Part shown: piece after piece, positions 45,095-53,998 of the stretch
Position numbering within the stretch: the stretch's first letter is position 1
Layout: each line of letters starts with the position of its first letter
NCBI GenBank assembly: GCA_963674475.2
Contig: CAXXFQ010000008.1
Span: 248,001-312,000 of the forward strand
DNA length: 64,000 bases
Source of the DNA: CAXXFQ01 sp963674475
GTDB lineage: Bacteria > Planctomycetota > Planctomycetia > Pirellulales > Thermoguttaceae
Direction of reading: 5' to 3'
Notes under the pieces: generated by a model
Told to the model about the DNA's origin: nothing
What the model saw: only the letters and a program-made list of their open reading frames with translations
Databases searched by the model: none
Program-made: the position numbers and the translations under genes

Positions 45095-46687
45095 ATGGGT
45101 GACGTGACTGATTCTACGGCGAAATCCGCCCGCGAGAAAGACTCCTCGGAAAGCTCGAAGCTTCGTTCGTTTGAGTTGTCGGACGCCTTCCTTGGTTTTG
45201 TCGAGCAAAATCCCGACGCGATCGTTTTGACCAATCTGCAAGGCAAGCCGTTTTATGCCAATAAGCTTGCCCGACGACTTCTGGGGTTGAAATCGGGCGA
45301 TCCGGTCAAGCTCGGTCTGCGCGACTATCATGCCGAAAAGTTTTGGATCGAACTGCGTGACGTGGCCGTGCCGGCGGTAAAACGGACGGGGTCTTGGTCG
45401 GGGCGAGGAAAAATCGTCAGCCCGCTTCATTCCGATCCGGTCAACATCGAGACGATCATCACGCTCATCCGCCACTCGAAAACGAATCAGCGGCTCTGTT
45501 TGGCGTTTACCTATCGTTCTTGCGGTCATCTGTTGCGCATGGAGCAGTCCCTGGTCGAGACCGAGACGCGGAAGAACACCATTCTCGAATCGTCGTTGGA
45601 CCCGATCATCACGATCAACCATGAAGGGGTGATTACCGAGTTCAATCAGTCGGCCGAGCGGGTCTTTGGTCGAAAGCGGATGGAGGTTCTCGGCACCAAG
45701 CCGTCGGAGATTCTTTTCCCGCCTGCCAAGATTGGTCGTTACCAGAATCGGATCGACCGTTACCTTGACGCGGGCGAGGGCTCGTTGTTGAGCAAGCGGA
45801 CGGAGGTCGTTGCCGTTCGTTCCAGCGGTTTGCCGTTTGAGGCCGAGTTGACCATGTCGATGGGCTATGAACGGGGTCGGCCGGTGATCACTTTTTTTAT
45901 CCGCGATATCAGTCGGCGCAAACGGGCCGAAGAGGCTCAGCGGCGTTATGCGAAGGAGCTGGAGCGTTCGAACCAAGAGTTGGAGCAGTTCGCCTATGCG
46001 GCATCGCACGACTTGCAGGAACCGCTTCGAAAAATCCGTACCTTTGGTGATCGACTGCGGCGTTCATGCGAGGAAGTGCTGGACGACAAAGGAAACGACT
46101 GTTTGAATCGAATGCAAAACGCGGCCGAGCGGATGCAGGATTTGATTCAAGGGTTATTGACCCTTTCTCGCGTGACGACCAAGGGGATCGATTTCGTGCC
46201 GGTCGATTTGGGGAAGGTTGTTCGAGAAGTGATGGCGGATCTGGAGATTCCAATCGAGAAGACCGACGCCCAGATCGAGTGGGTGAAGCTTCCGACCATC
46301 GAGGCCGATTCGATGCAGATGCGCCAGCTTTTCCAGAATTTGCTGGGAAACGCGATCAAATTTCAGGAGAAAGGGAATCGACCGGTTATCAAAATTTCGT
46401 CCCGGTTGGATTCCGATTCTTCCTTTCTTAACCCGGTCGGCATTTCGAAAAAAGATTATTATCAGATCACCGTCGAGGACAACGGGATCGGTTTTGATGA
46501 AAAGTACCGCGATCGGATTTTCGACGTCTTTCAGAGGCTTCATCCTCGCGACGTCCACAAGGGAACGGGGGTCGGGTTGTCGATTTGTCGCAAGATCGTG
46601 GAGCGACACGGCGGAAGCATTGAAGCGAAAAGCCAAGAAGGCGAGGGAGCCAAGTTTTTGATTCGGCTTCCCGTCGCCCATCGTTAA
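45095..46687 (+). CDS. PAS-domain histidine kinase
   Basis: 530 residues without membrane segments. Two PAS-like domains (about 27-150 and 160-280; the second is clear: TILESSLDPIITINHEGVITEFNQSAERVFG), then the HisKA helix with His305 in YAASHDLQEPLRKIRTFGDRL, the phytochrome/Rcp-associated subtype, and an ATPase domain with LFQNLLGNAIKFQ, VEDNGIGFDEKY and GTGVGLSICRKI. I chose the ATG at 45095; a GTG at 45086 is an alternative. It is followed by its likely partner response regulator 11 bases downstream, and preceded by the Ser/Thr kinase. Confidence 0.92.
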   Translation: MGDVTDSTAKSAREKDSSESSKLRSFELSDAFLGFVEQNPDAIVLTNLQGKPFYANKLARRLLGLKSGDPVKLGLRDYHAEKFWIELRDVAVPAVKRTGSWSGRGKIVSPLHSDPVNIETIITLIRHSKTNQRLCLAFTYRSCGHLLRMEQSLVETETRKNTILESSLDPIITINHEGVITEFNQSAERVFGRKRMEVLGTKPSEILFPPAKIGRYQNRIDRYLDAGEGSLLSKRTEVVAVRSSGLPFEAELTMSMGYERGRPVITFFIRDISRRKRAEEAQRRYAKELERSNQELEQFAYAASHDLQEPLRKIRTFGDRLRRSCEEVLDDKGNDCLNRMQNAAERMQDLIQGLLTLSRVTTKGIDFVPVDLGKVVREVMADLEIPIEKTDAQIEWVKLPTIEADSMQMRQLFQNLLGNAIKFQEKGNRPVIKISSRLDSDSSFLNPVGISKKDYYQITVEDNGIGFDEKYRDRIFDVFQRLHPRDVHKGTGVGLSICRKIVERHGGSIEAKSQEGEGAKFLIRLPVAHR

Positions 46688-46698
46688 GGAGTCTGACG

Positions 46699-47148
46699 TT
46701 GTCTGAAAATTCCGCTTACACGATCCTCTTGGCCGATGACGATCCGGACGATTGCCTCTTGTTTTCCGACGCGATGGAAGAGGTCGGACTTGCGCATCAA
46801 ATCAAAACGGTTCACGACGGCGAGGCGTTGTTGGACTATCTGGGCGCGTGCAATCGATATGAGGAAGGCCGTTCTTATCCCCGGCCCGATCTGATCCTCT
46901 TGGACTTGAATATGCCCAAAAGGGACGGTCGCGAAGCGATTCGAATGATCAAGGAGGATCGGCAGTTGCGCCGGATTCCGATCGTGGTTTTGACGACCTC
47001 GGTTTCCGAGAGCGATATTGTTCGGGTGTACGAAGAAGGCGCGTCGAGTTTTCTGACCAAGCCGACCTCTTTCGACGGGTGGATCGAGCTGATCCGACTG
47101 ATTGATCAATACTGGTTCGGTCTGGTTCACCTGCCTCCTTGGAAATAA
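46699..47148 (+). CDS. Single-domain response regulator (Rcp1-like)
   Basis: 149-residue receiver domain only: acidic pocket LLADDDPDDCLLF, phosphoacceptor Asp69 in LILLDLNMPK, Thr in VVLTTS and Lys in FLTKPTSF. Proteins of this subtype pair with kinases having the SHDLQEPLR His box, which is what the upstream gene has. The start is a TTG supported by AAGGAG eight bases before it. With no output domain it should act by protein binding or as a phosphorelay step. Confidence 0.93.
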   Translation: MSENSAYTILLADDDPDDCLLFSDAMEEVGLAHQIKTVHDGEALLDYLGACNRYEEGRSYPRPDLILLDLNMPKRDGREAIRMIKEDRQLRRIPIVVLTTSVSESDIVRVYEEGASSFLTKPTSFDGWIELIRLIDQYWFGLVHLPPWK

Positions 47149-47331
47149 GGCCCTTTTGGTCCGGGCGATTATTGCATGCAAGGGCAAGGCTCTTGCACGA
47201 AGAAACGCTTTTTCGCTATAATGGCCGCAGGCGTTCCCGTGGAGTTTTCCCCACATGGTTTTGGACGCCATGGTGAACCGTCGAAGAGAAGGCGGTTTTT
47301 TTCTTTGGGTTTTTCAGGAAAGCGTAGAGTA

Positions 47332-48333
47332 ATGAAATATCGACCCCTTGGAACTTCGGGAATTGAGGCGTCGACCGTGGCGCTGGGCGCTTGGGCGATT
47401 GGCGGGGGCGAGCTCTGGGGCAACGCGACCGACGACCAGAAGTCGATCGAAACGATTCGTGCCGCCGTCGACGCGGGCGTGAACCTTATCGACACGGCCC
47501 CGGCCTATGGGTACGGTCACAGCGAGCAGATTGTCGGTCAGGCGATCAAAGGGATTCGCGACAAGGTCTTCGTCGCTACGAAATGTGGGCTTTGGTGGGA
47601 AGACGAGCGGGGCGCGTTTTATTGTAAATTCGATGGTCGCGACATGCGGGTCTGTCTCGAACCGGAAACGATTCGCATCGAGGTCGAGAACAGTCTCAAG
47701 CGGCTCGACATTGATTGTATCGACCTTTATCAGATTCATTACGCGTCGTTCCCGGACAACGAAACGCCGATTGCCGACACGATGGGCGCTTTGATGGACC
47801 TCAAGGCCCAGGGCAAGATTCGCGCGATCGGGGTTTCGAACGCGACGCCGGAAGATCTTCAAACCTATTTGGCCCATGGCGAAATTTCGACCAATCAGCC
47901 GCGCTACAGCATGTTGAACCGGGATATCGAAAAAGATATTCTTCCGTTTTCGATCGAAAAAAACGTCGCGACGTTGGCCTATATGCCGTTGGAGCAGGGG
48001 CTCTTGACCGGCAAGGTGACGATGGAGTCCGAATTCAAGGAGGGCGATTTCCGAACGAACTACGATTGGAATTTCTGGTTCAAGCCGGAAAATCGACGCC
48101 GAGTGATCGACATGTTGGCCGGGTGGACCGAGCTGACCGAGAAGTACGGTTGTTCGCAGGCCCAGTTGACCATCGCCTGGACGTTGGCGCAGCCCGGTTT
48201 GACCCACACGCTTTGCGGCGCGCGGCGCATCGATCAGATTGTCGATACGGCACAAGCGGCCGATATCGATTTGGCCGAGGAAGATGTCGCGAGGATTCGC
48301 TCCGACGTCGAAGCGTTGGGCCAGCCGCAGTAA
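47332..48333 (+). CDS. Aldo/keto reductase
   Basis: 333-residue NADPH-dependent oxidoreductase of the AKR superfamily. The catalytic tetrad is visible: Asp in NLIDTAPAYGYG, the Tyr in the same motif, Lys in VATKCGLWW, and His in LYQIHYAS. NADPH-binding segments IGVSNATPEDL and LCGARRIDQIVDTAQA agree. Similar proteins act on sugars or small aldehydes. I chose the ATG at 47332, where homology starts (KYRPLGTSGIEASTVALG); an upstream frame to 47176 is not supported. It stands alone between the two-component pair and comEC. Confidence 0.92.
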   Translation: MKYRPLGTSGIEASTVALGAWAIGGGELWGNATDDQKSIETIRAAVDAGVNLIDTAPAYGYGHSEQIVGQAIKGIRDKVFVATKCGLWWEDERGAFYCKFDGRDMRVCLEPETIRIEVENSLKRLDIDCIDLYQIHYASFPDNETPIADTMGALMDLKAQGKIRAIGVSNATPEDLQTYLAHGEISTNQPRYSMLNRDIEKDILPFSIEKNVATLAYMPLEQGLLTGKVTMESEFKEGDFRTNYDWNFWFKPENRRRVIDMLAGWTELTEKYGCSQAQLTIAWTLAQPGLTHTLCGARRIDQIVDTAQAADIDLAEEDVARIRSDVEALGQPQ

Positions 48334-48400
48334 GACAATTGACCGCTCTTCACGAATGAGCAAATCGATTGCCGTTCGGCGATTTGCAAGCAGAGACGAG

Positions 48401-48445
48401 AGAGAAAAGGGTTTTCCATTTTTTTGGACCCTTTTCTCTTTTTTT
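48401..48445. terminator. Bidirectional terminator
   Basis: AGAGAAAAGGG and CCCTTTTCTCT form a perfect 11-bp stem (with inner TCC/GGA pairing) followed by T-run, between the converging aldo/keto reductase and comEC genes. A second structured palindrome, GCAAATCG...CGATTTGC, lies just before it (48360-48387). Confidence 0.82.
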
Positions 48446-48499
48446 GTTTCTGACGAAAGGGAGACGAAAGGGGATCGCCCGTTTTCTTATTCGGGAATC

Positions 48500-51157
48500 T
48501 TATTGGTGTTTACTTTGGAAATGACCCGGTCGGTCAAACCTGTTTGGCCCTTTTTCCGGCCTCCCGTTGGTCGGCCTCGGTTCATTAGCTGTGCAAACGT
48601 CAATGAAAGGCGAAACCGTCATTTCGTTTTCATCTACCAAAACTTCAACGGCCCCGTCGCGTCCGGTGTGCAAAACCTGGGCCCCTTCGTTGCGATAGAT
48701 CGTTTCGACGTCGGTCGCCGGGCGGTTCGGGCTTCCACTGATCAGCGCCCAACGCGGGCAGGCTTTTTGGGCCAGGCCGTTTGGGTCGCTCTGTTTGCTG
48801 CCATGATGGGGGATCAGCAGCAGCTCGCACGGTAACGTGGCCCGTTTCAACGCCGACTGGAGTCCGGGCGGTTCCAAGTCGCCGGTCAAAAGGAATCGTC
48901 TCTCGTGACACGTGATTTGAAGGACGATACTCGTGGCATTGGAGTTGTCGGTTTGGGTGGCGAAGTCGGCCGTCGGGTGAAGTACTTCGACGATCGCGTC
49001 GGCTCCCACGTCAAGTCGGTCTCCGCAGGTCAGCCAAGCAAGCGGCACGTCGGCATTCCGGATCGCTTTGCGCAAGGCCCTCAGTGCCGGGCTTTGGTCG
49101 ACGCGGTCGAACATCGAGGGCGGAGCGTAGATTATCCCGACCGAAAACCGCTCGAGGATACCGGGCAAGCCGTTGAAGTGGTCGGCGTCGGGGTGGGAGA
49201 CGACGATCGCGTCAAGGTGAGTGATCCCCTTTTGCCAAAGCGCCCCGGCGGTGATCTGCGCGGCCCGCTCGGGTGAGGAAAACGCGCCGCAGTCGTATAG
49301 CAGGGTTTTGCCCGAAGGGAAATGGATCACGGTTGCGCCGCCGTGACCGACCGAAAGGAAATCGGCTTCCCAACGCCCCGATCGATTTGGATACAACGAG
49401 GCGGCCAATCCGACACTGATCCATGCGGCCAGAATGGCGACGGCCCAGCGGGTGGGCGGCCGAAAACGAAACGGGACGATCACCGCCAGACCGAGCAGAT
49501 AAAAACCGATCAACCACCAGTCCGACGGTCCCGGAACCCAACAGTAGGCGCCGGGGATCTGTTGGCCCACGTCGATTCCCTTTTGAAGCAAGCCGAGGTT
49601 GGTGTCGCAGACGAGCGCCGCGAGAACGGCCAGAGGAGGGAAAACGGCCCCGAATAAAAGGACGAGGAATCCGGAGGCCAATGCCAGGGCGGTCGGGAGC
49701 CAAAGCAGGGTGTTCAGCGGAACGCCGATGGGCGAGAAGAGGTGGAACCGGGCCATGGTCAACGGCATGATGGTCAGCCAAACGACCAGACTGACGCGGA
49801 ACAATCCCCAGGCCGACCGGCCGACGTTTTTGGCCCATGAGAAATACCACGGGCGATCCCAGAGCACCTCGGGCAGTTCGGTCTCGCTTGCGGTAACGAG
49901 TTTTCGTTGGACGCTTAGCCAGACCGGTTCCCACTGGATCAACGCGGCGACGGCCAGAAAGGAGAGTTGGGTTCCAACCCGAAACAGCTCGGCCGGGTTG
50001 ATGGCCAAGACGACCAGTCCGGCGGCCGCCAGCGAGTTAAACGGTCGAGGCGGTCGATGAAAAAACCAGCTTCCGCAAAAGACGAGGACCAAAATGGTCG
50101 CGCGGATGGCCGGAGGCCGGTTGCCCGTGAGGATCGTGAATCCGATCGCGATCGTTCCGGCCAGCAGGGCCGCCGTGCGAGGCGAAACGGGCAGCCCTCG
50201 CATCACGATCAAAAAGAACCAGACCAGCATTCCCACGTGCAGGCCGGAGATCACCAGGAAATGGATCGAACCGGTCCGTTGGAAGGCGTCGATCGTCTCG
50301 TGCTCGAGTTCCTCCCGCGCGCCCAAGAGCATGGCCGAAGCCAAGGCGACGTGGTCCGAATCGAGATGGGTTTTGAGAATCGATAACGCTTCGGCCCGCA
50401 TCGAGGCGATCCGGCGTCGAGGGTTCCACCACGTTCCTCGGTCGATCACCGTTACACAGTCGGGGTAGGCGACGCGCACTTGAGCAAGCGTTCGGCGGAG
50501 TCGTAGAATCTTGTCCCACGACGGCTCGGCCGGATTGCGTGGAGGAGAAGGACGCGAGAGTTTTCCGAAAATACGAATCCGATCACCCGGTTTGACGTCG
50601 AGAAGATGGCCCGAGACCGAGACGGCGGCCCGACCGGAGGCGGGAATCCAGTCGGCCCGGTCGCGAAGAGCCACGGCGCGCACCGAGAATCGGGTGCGGT
50701 CGTATTCGGGGATCAGACGGAGCGGATCGCGTTTGGTGACCGGATGGACGTTCGGCGTTTCGAGGACGATCGCTTCGAGGCAAACGGGCCGCGGTTCGTA
50801 GGTGGCGAACCGGCTCAGATTATCCGCCTCGAATCGGGACCAATGCAGTTGATGCCAACTTCCGGCGACCGACGCTACCGCGAAAAGGAGGACGAGGCCC
50901 GCCCGCCGAGCCTTTTTGCAAAGGTACAACCAGAGCCAAGTCACTCCTCCCAGAAGGGCCATACTCCACCAGGCGGCAAGCGGGAGGGAAAACCATCGGT
51001 CGGCGAGGATTCCCAGCACGACGGCGACCAGGACGAGGACCAACGGATGGTAGCTCGGTTGTCGGGGAAGCTCGCAGGGGCGTGTTTCCTGGTTGGGGTT
51101 GTCGTGAGGCGGCCGGTTCATTTTTACCAAAGCGCAGGTTTCAACAGTGTCGTTCAA
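48500..51157 (-). CDS. comEC: ComEC/Rec2 DNA-uptake channel
   Basis: 885-residue integral membrane protein thought to carry single-stranded DNA across the inner membrane. N-terminal soluble OB-like region, then the competence domain with multiple helices and the family motif IHFLVISGLHVGMLVWF, and a C-terminal metallo-beta-lactamase-like domain with SHPDADHFNGLPGIL (HxDxDH) and LLIPHHGSKQSD. All three parts of a full-length ComEC are present. The start is a TTG with AGAGGA five bases upstream; an ATG at 51121 would remove 12 residues. No other competence gene is near, although Tad-type ATPase genes lie 14 kb away. Confidence 0.92.
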   Translation of the reverse strand: MNDTVETCALVKMNRPPHDNPNQETRPCELPRQPSYHPLVLVLVAVVLGILADRWFSLPLAAWWSMALLGGVTWLWLYLCKKARRAGLVLLFAVASVAGSWHQLHWSRFEADNLSRFATYEPRPVCLEAIVLETPNVHPVTKRDPLRLIPEYDRTRFSVRAVALRDRADWIPASGRAAVSVSGHLLDVKPGDRIRIFGKLSRPSPPRNPAEPSWDKILRLRRTLAQVRVAYPDCVTVIDRGTWWNPRRRIASMRAEALSILKTHLDSDHVALASAMLLGAREELEHETIDAFQRTGSIHFLVISGLHVGMLVWFFLIVMRGLPVSPRTAALLAGTIAIGFTILTGNRPPAIRATILVLVFCGSWFFHRPPRPFNSLAAAGLVVLAINPAELFRVGTQLSFLAVAALIQWEPVWLSVQRKLVTASETELPEVLWDRPWYFSWAKNVGRSAWGLFRVSLVVWLTIMPLTMARFHLFSPIGVPLNTLLWLPTALALASGFLVLLFGAVFPPLAVLAALVCDTNLGLLQKGIDVGQQIPGAYCWVPGPSDWWLIGFYLLGLAVIVPFRFRPPTRWAVAILAAWISVGLAASLYPNRSGRWEADFLSVGHGGATVIHFPSGKTLLYDCGAFSSPERAAQITAGALWQKGITHLDAIVVSHPDADHFNGLPGILERFSVGIIYAPPSMFDRVDQSPALRALRKAIRNADVPLAWLTCGDRLDVGADAIVEVLHPTADFATQTDNSNATSIVLQITCHERRFLLTGDLEPPGLQSALKRATLPCELLLIPHHGSKQSDPNGLAQKACPRWALISGSPNRPATDVETIYRNEGAQVLHTGRDGAVEVLVDENEMTVSPFIDVCTANEPRPTNGRPEKGPNRFDRPGHFQSKHQ

Positions 51158-51541
51158 TCGTTCCTCTTTATTAAACCCGAGTCGTGCCGTTAGAAAAAGT
51201 GCCGGCGGCGAGAAGAAGGCCTTTTTTTAGGTGAAAAAAAGGTGTTTTGAAAAAAAGGTCCGAAACTTCAATTGGCTTGACGGGTTGATTTTCGCGGGAC
51301 GAGTCTTTTGAAACCTTTTGGATGCTTTTACCGAGGCAAGGGGGGGCACGCAGAGGGCTCGGCTTGAGTTTTTTTCCGGCGTGCGATACAATCCAGACGT
51401 TTCCAGGAAGAAGTTGCCTACCCCCCGCTCCAGTATCCCCCTTGCCTCTTGTTATCGCCCTGTCGGGAAGCCTCAGGCGTTTTTTTGGTTTATTTTCCCG
51501 TGTGGTGTTTTGTGGGCAGATTGTGGGAAGGAATTGACTAT
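51158..51541. other. Divergent gene-free region
   Basis: About 380 bases between comEC and the secreted-protein gene, with T-rich and A-rich runs. No repeat or gene was recognised. Confidence 0.4.
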
Positions 51542-52459
51542 ATGGTTTGGACCCCGCGCCGCGCCCGTATTTCTCGCTCCGTTTTTTGCAAAACCGATCG
51601 GTCTTTCGGTTGGCTTCTCTTGTTAACGGGGATCATGCTCCCGGTTTGCGCGTTGGCCGATTCGCCCGAATCGCAAAGCGGCGCGGCGATGCGTCAATCG
51701 GTTTCGGAAGCCAAACGGCAGTCCGGTGTCGATCCGTCTGTCGGGGCGACCTCGTTTCGGGTCGAGAACCGAATTTATGTGGGCAGTGAAAAACGGCCCC
51801 GATTCCAGAGCGTGACCCTTTTCGACCAGGGGCGAATCTTCGACTACCTCGACGAACCGAGGGAAGTGACCCTTTTCGATCAGGCCAATCGGCGTTTCGT
51901 TTTGCTCAACCTGCAAAGCAAGATCAAGACCGAGGTTTCTACCGATCTGATCGATCAGGTGATGGGCAAGCTGACGAATCATTACGCGGATGAGGACGAC
52001 CCCTATCTTGAGTTTTTGTACCATCCCGAATTTCAAAAACGGCTCGATTCGTCCAGCGGGGCGTTTCTTTTCGAGCACCCGAGGATGAGCTACCGCGTAT
52101 ATGGAAAGCCGTTGGGGCCGGAAAAAAAGTCGATCGTCCACCGATATAGGGTTTTTGCCGATTGGTACGCCAAGCTCAACACGTTTTTGCGTCCCCAAAG
52201 TCGGCCGCCGTTTGCCCGGTTGATCGTCAACGAGCAGATCGAGCGGCAGGGGTGGATTCCGACGAAAATTCACCTGACGGTCACCCCGAAAACCGGTCTG
52301 ACGGCGCCGACTTCGCGACGGTCGATGCGAAGCGAACATCAGATCGCCCTTCGATTGAGTGAAGCCGATCTTCAGCGGATCGCCCAGACGGAAGAGTTTC
52401 TCTCGATTTTCAGCCCCGTCAGCTTGACGGAGTATCAGGAGGCGGTTTCCGCTCCTTGA
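51542..52459 (+). CDS. Secreted protein of unknown function
   Basis: 305 residues from the ATG at 51542, which is preceded by AAGGAA at a good distance. Arg-rich N-terminus, then a signal peptide core GWLLLLTGIMLPVCALA with a probable cleavage site ALA. The mature protein is soluble, with the repeated VTLFDQ motif (QSVTLFDQGRIFDYL and EVTLFDQANRRFVLL), which suggests stacked beta strands, and a helical segment TEVSTDLIDQVMGKLTNHY. It resembles the style of planctomycete periplasmic proteins but I cannot name a family. It lies 170 bases upstream of a Gfo/Idh gene. Confidence 0.8.
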   Translation: MVWTPRRARISRSVFCKTDRSFGWLLLLTGIMLPVCALADSPESQSGAAMRQSVSEAKRQSGVDPSVGATSFRVENRIYVGSEKRPRFQSVTLFDQGRIFDYLDEPREVTLFDQANRRFVLLNLQSKIKTEVSTDLIDQVMGKLTNHYADEDDPYLEFLYHPEFQKRLDSSSGAFLFEHPRMSYRVYGKPLGPEKKSIVHRYRVFADWYAKLNTFLRPQSRPPFARLIVNEQIERQGWIPTKIHLTVTPKTGLTAPTSRRSMRSEHQIALRLSEADLQRIAQTEEFLSIFSPVSLTEYQEAVSAP

Positions 52460-52629
52460 TTGCTTGGTTCGAAGTGTTTGGGGACAAGGAATCCCCTTCC
52501 GGTAAAAGCCAGACATGGGGAAGTTTTCTCTCGAATCGGTTGATCGATTTTTCAGAGCGGGTATGCTTAGATTACGTTCTCCGCTGGAATGACTGTTTTT
52601 GTGCGTTTGTTCAGGAGGTTCCAAGTCTC

Positions 52630-53601
52630 ATGTCCCTTGTCTCGAATCCGTCGAATATTCGTCTGGCCATGGTGGGGATGGTCGAGGGGAACGGTCACCC
52701 GTACAGTTGGTCGGCGATCATTAACGGTAAATATAATTCCCAGGTGATGGCCGACTGTGGCTATCCGGTCATCCCGGAATATTTGGGGGCCGAGCCGAAA
52801 GAAAATCTGGGCATCGAAGGGGCCCGGGTGACTCACGTTTGGTGTGACAACCCGAAGGACGCCCAAAAGGTGGCCCGGGCGACCTACATCCCCAACGTGG
52901 TCGATCGGCCCGAAGCGTTGATCGGTCAGGTCGACGCGGTGATTATCCCGACCGACAAGGGGGGCGAGCACATCCGGCGGGCCCGACCGTTTGTCGAGAT
53001 CGGCCTGCCCGTGTTTATCGACAAGCCGCTTTGTGACAAGGTCGACGATCTTCGGCAGTTCTTGGCCTGGAGCGAGGCGGGACGCCCGATCCTCTCGACC
53101 AGTTGCATGCGATACGCCAAGGAGTTTGTCGAAGCTCGCAAGGACGATTTTCGCGATATGGGCTCGTTGCGTCTGGTGACGATGACGATGTGCAAGAGTT
53201 GGGAGCGGTATGGGATTCACGCCTTGGAGGGGGTGTACCCGCTTTTGCCCAGCGGCGGTTGGGTTTCGGTCGCCAACACCGGAACCGAGATGGCCAACGT
53301 GGTCCATCTTCGTCATCGGGACGGCGTCGAGGTCGTTTTGCCGGTGATCGCCGATTTGTTTGGGGCCTTTGGCGTCATGAGCCTTTTCGGCACCGAGGGA
53401 CACCGGTCGTTCACTTTTGCCGACACTTTTTTTGCGTTCAAGGCCCAATTGGTCGCCTTCATCGAGTATCTCAAGACCGGAGTCCGTCCATTTCCGTTCG
53501 ACGAGACGGCCGAACTGATGAAGATGGTCATCGCCGGGATCCGAAGCCGCGACGAGGACGGGCGAACCGTCTTGCTCGACGAGATCGATTCAGAGTTGTA
53601 G
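52630..53601 (+). CDS. Gfo/Idh/MocA-type oxidoreductase, atypical nucleotide loop
   Basis: 323 residues. Strand-helix order, DAVIIPTDKGGEHIRRARPFVEIGLPVFIDKPL with the family Lys-Pro, and a C-terminal domain with WERYGIHALEGVYPLL mark it as a Gfo/Idh-type dehydrogenase. The first loop reads AMVGMVEGNGHPYSW, lacking the usual GxGxxG spacing, and the N-terminal domain has an insertion (SAIINGKYNSQVMADCGYPVIPEYLGAEP). Cofactor use is therefore less certain. The ATG at 52630 is preceded by AGGAGGT. Substrate unknown. It precedes the PduS-like gene by about 400 bases and is probably a separate transcript. Confidence 0.85.
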   Translation: MSLVSNPSNIRLAMVGMVEGNGHPYSWSAIINGKYNSQVMADCGYPVIPEYLGAEPKENLGIEGARVTHVWCDNPKDAQKVARATYIPNVVDRPEALIGQVDAVIIPTDKGGEHIRRARPFVEIGLPVFIDKPLCDKVDDLRQFLAWSEAGRPILSTSCMRYAKEFVEARKDDFRDMGSLRLVTMTMCKSWERYGIHALEGVYPLLPSGGWVSVANTGTEMANVVHLRHRDGVEVVLPVIADLFGAFGVMSLFGTEGHRSFTFADTFFAFKAQLVAFIEYLKTGVRPFPFDETAELMKMVIAGIRSRDEDGRTVLLDEIDSEL

Positions 53602-53608
53602 CGTATTT

Positions 53609-53757
53609 CACGTAAGTATAGCGGTTTCCTTGTAGCTGGGGAGAAAAGTGGAAAATTGATAATCCCTTCCACCTCTTAACTTACAGCAACCATGGGAACT
53701 CCCCCCACGCCGGTGTGGCGCTATCGTTAACTGAAAACCGCTCTAGCGTGAATGGTT
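53609..53757. repeat. Inverted-repeat element upstream of the pduS-like gene
   Basis: TTTCACGTAAGTATAGCGGTTTCC near 53609-53632 is matched in inverse orientation by GAAAACCGCTCTAGCGTGAAT (53732-53752). Between them lie a GTGGAA/TTCCAC hairpin and a GC-rich segment. There is no coding sequence. It may be a small non-autonomous element or a regulatory palindrome. A TATAAT at 53825-53830 just downstream may be the -10 box for the pduS-like gene; no -35 hexamer is obvious. Confidence 0.4.
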
Positions 53758-53998
53758 GGTAATCGCCGAGAGAATTTAGGTAAGTTTTTGCCTGCAAGGC
53801 TCCCCCTCCCCCCGGCTCTCGAGGTATAATTGAGGGCTGTTTGTGCCCCCCCTTCCCCGATCGCCTGGAGTGAGAGAGGGCAAACACGCTTGGGAGTTTC
53901 TCTCCCTCCCCAAAAAACGTGACAAATACCTCCTGCCCTGTTATTGGGGGGGTGTTTTGTCGCCGCACGCCGTTTATTCCTACTGAAGAACCAACGCA

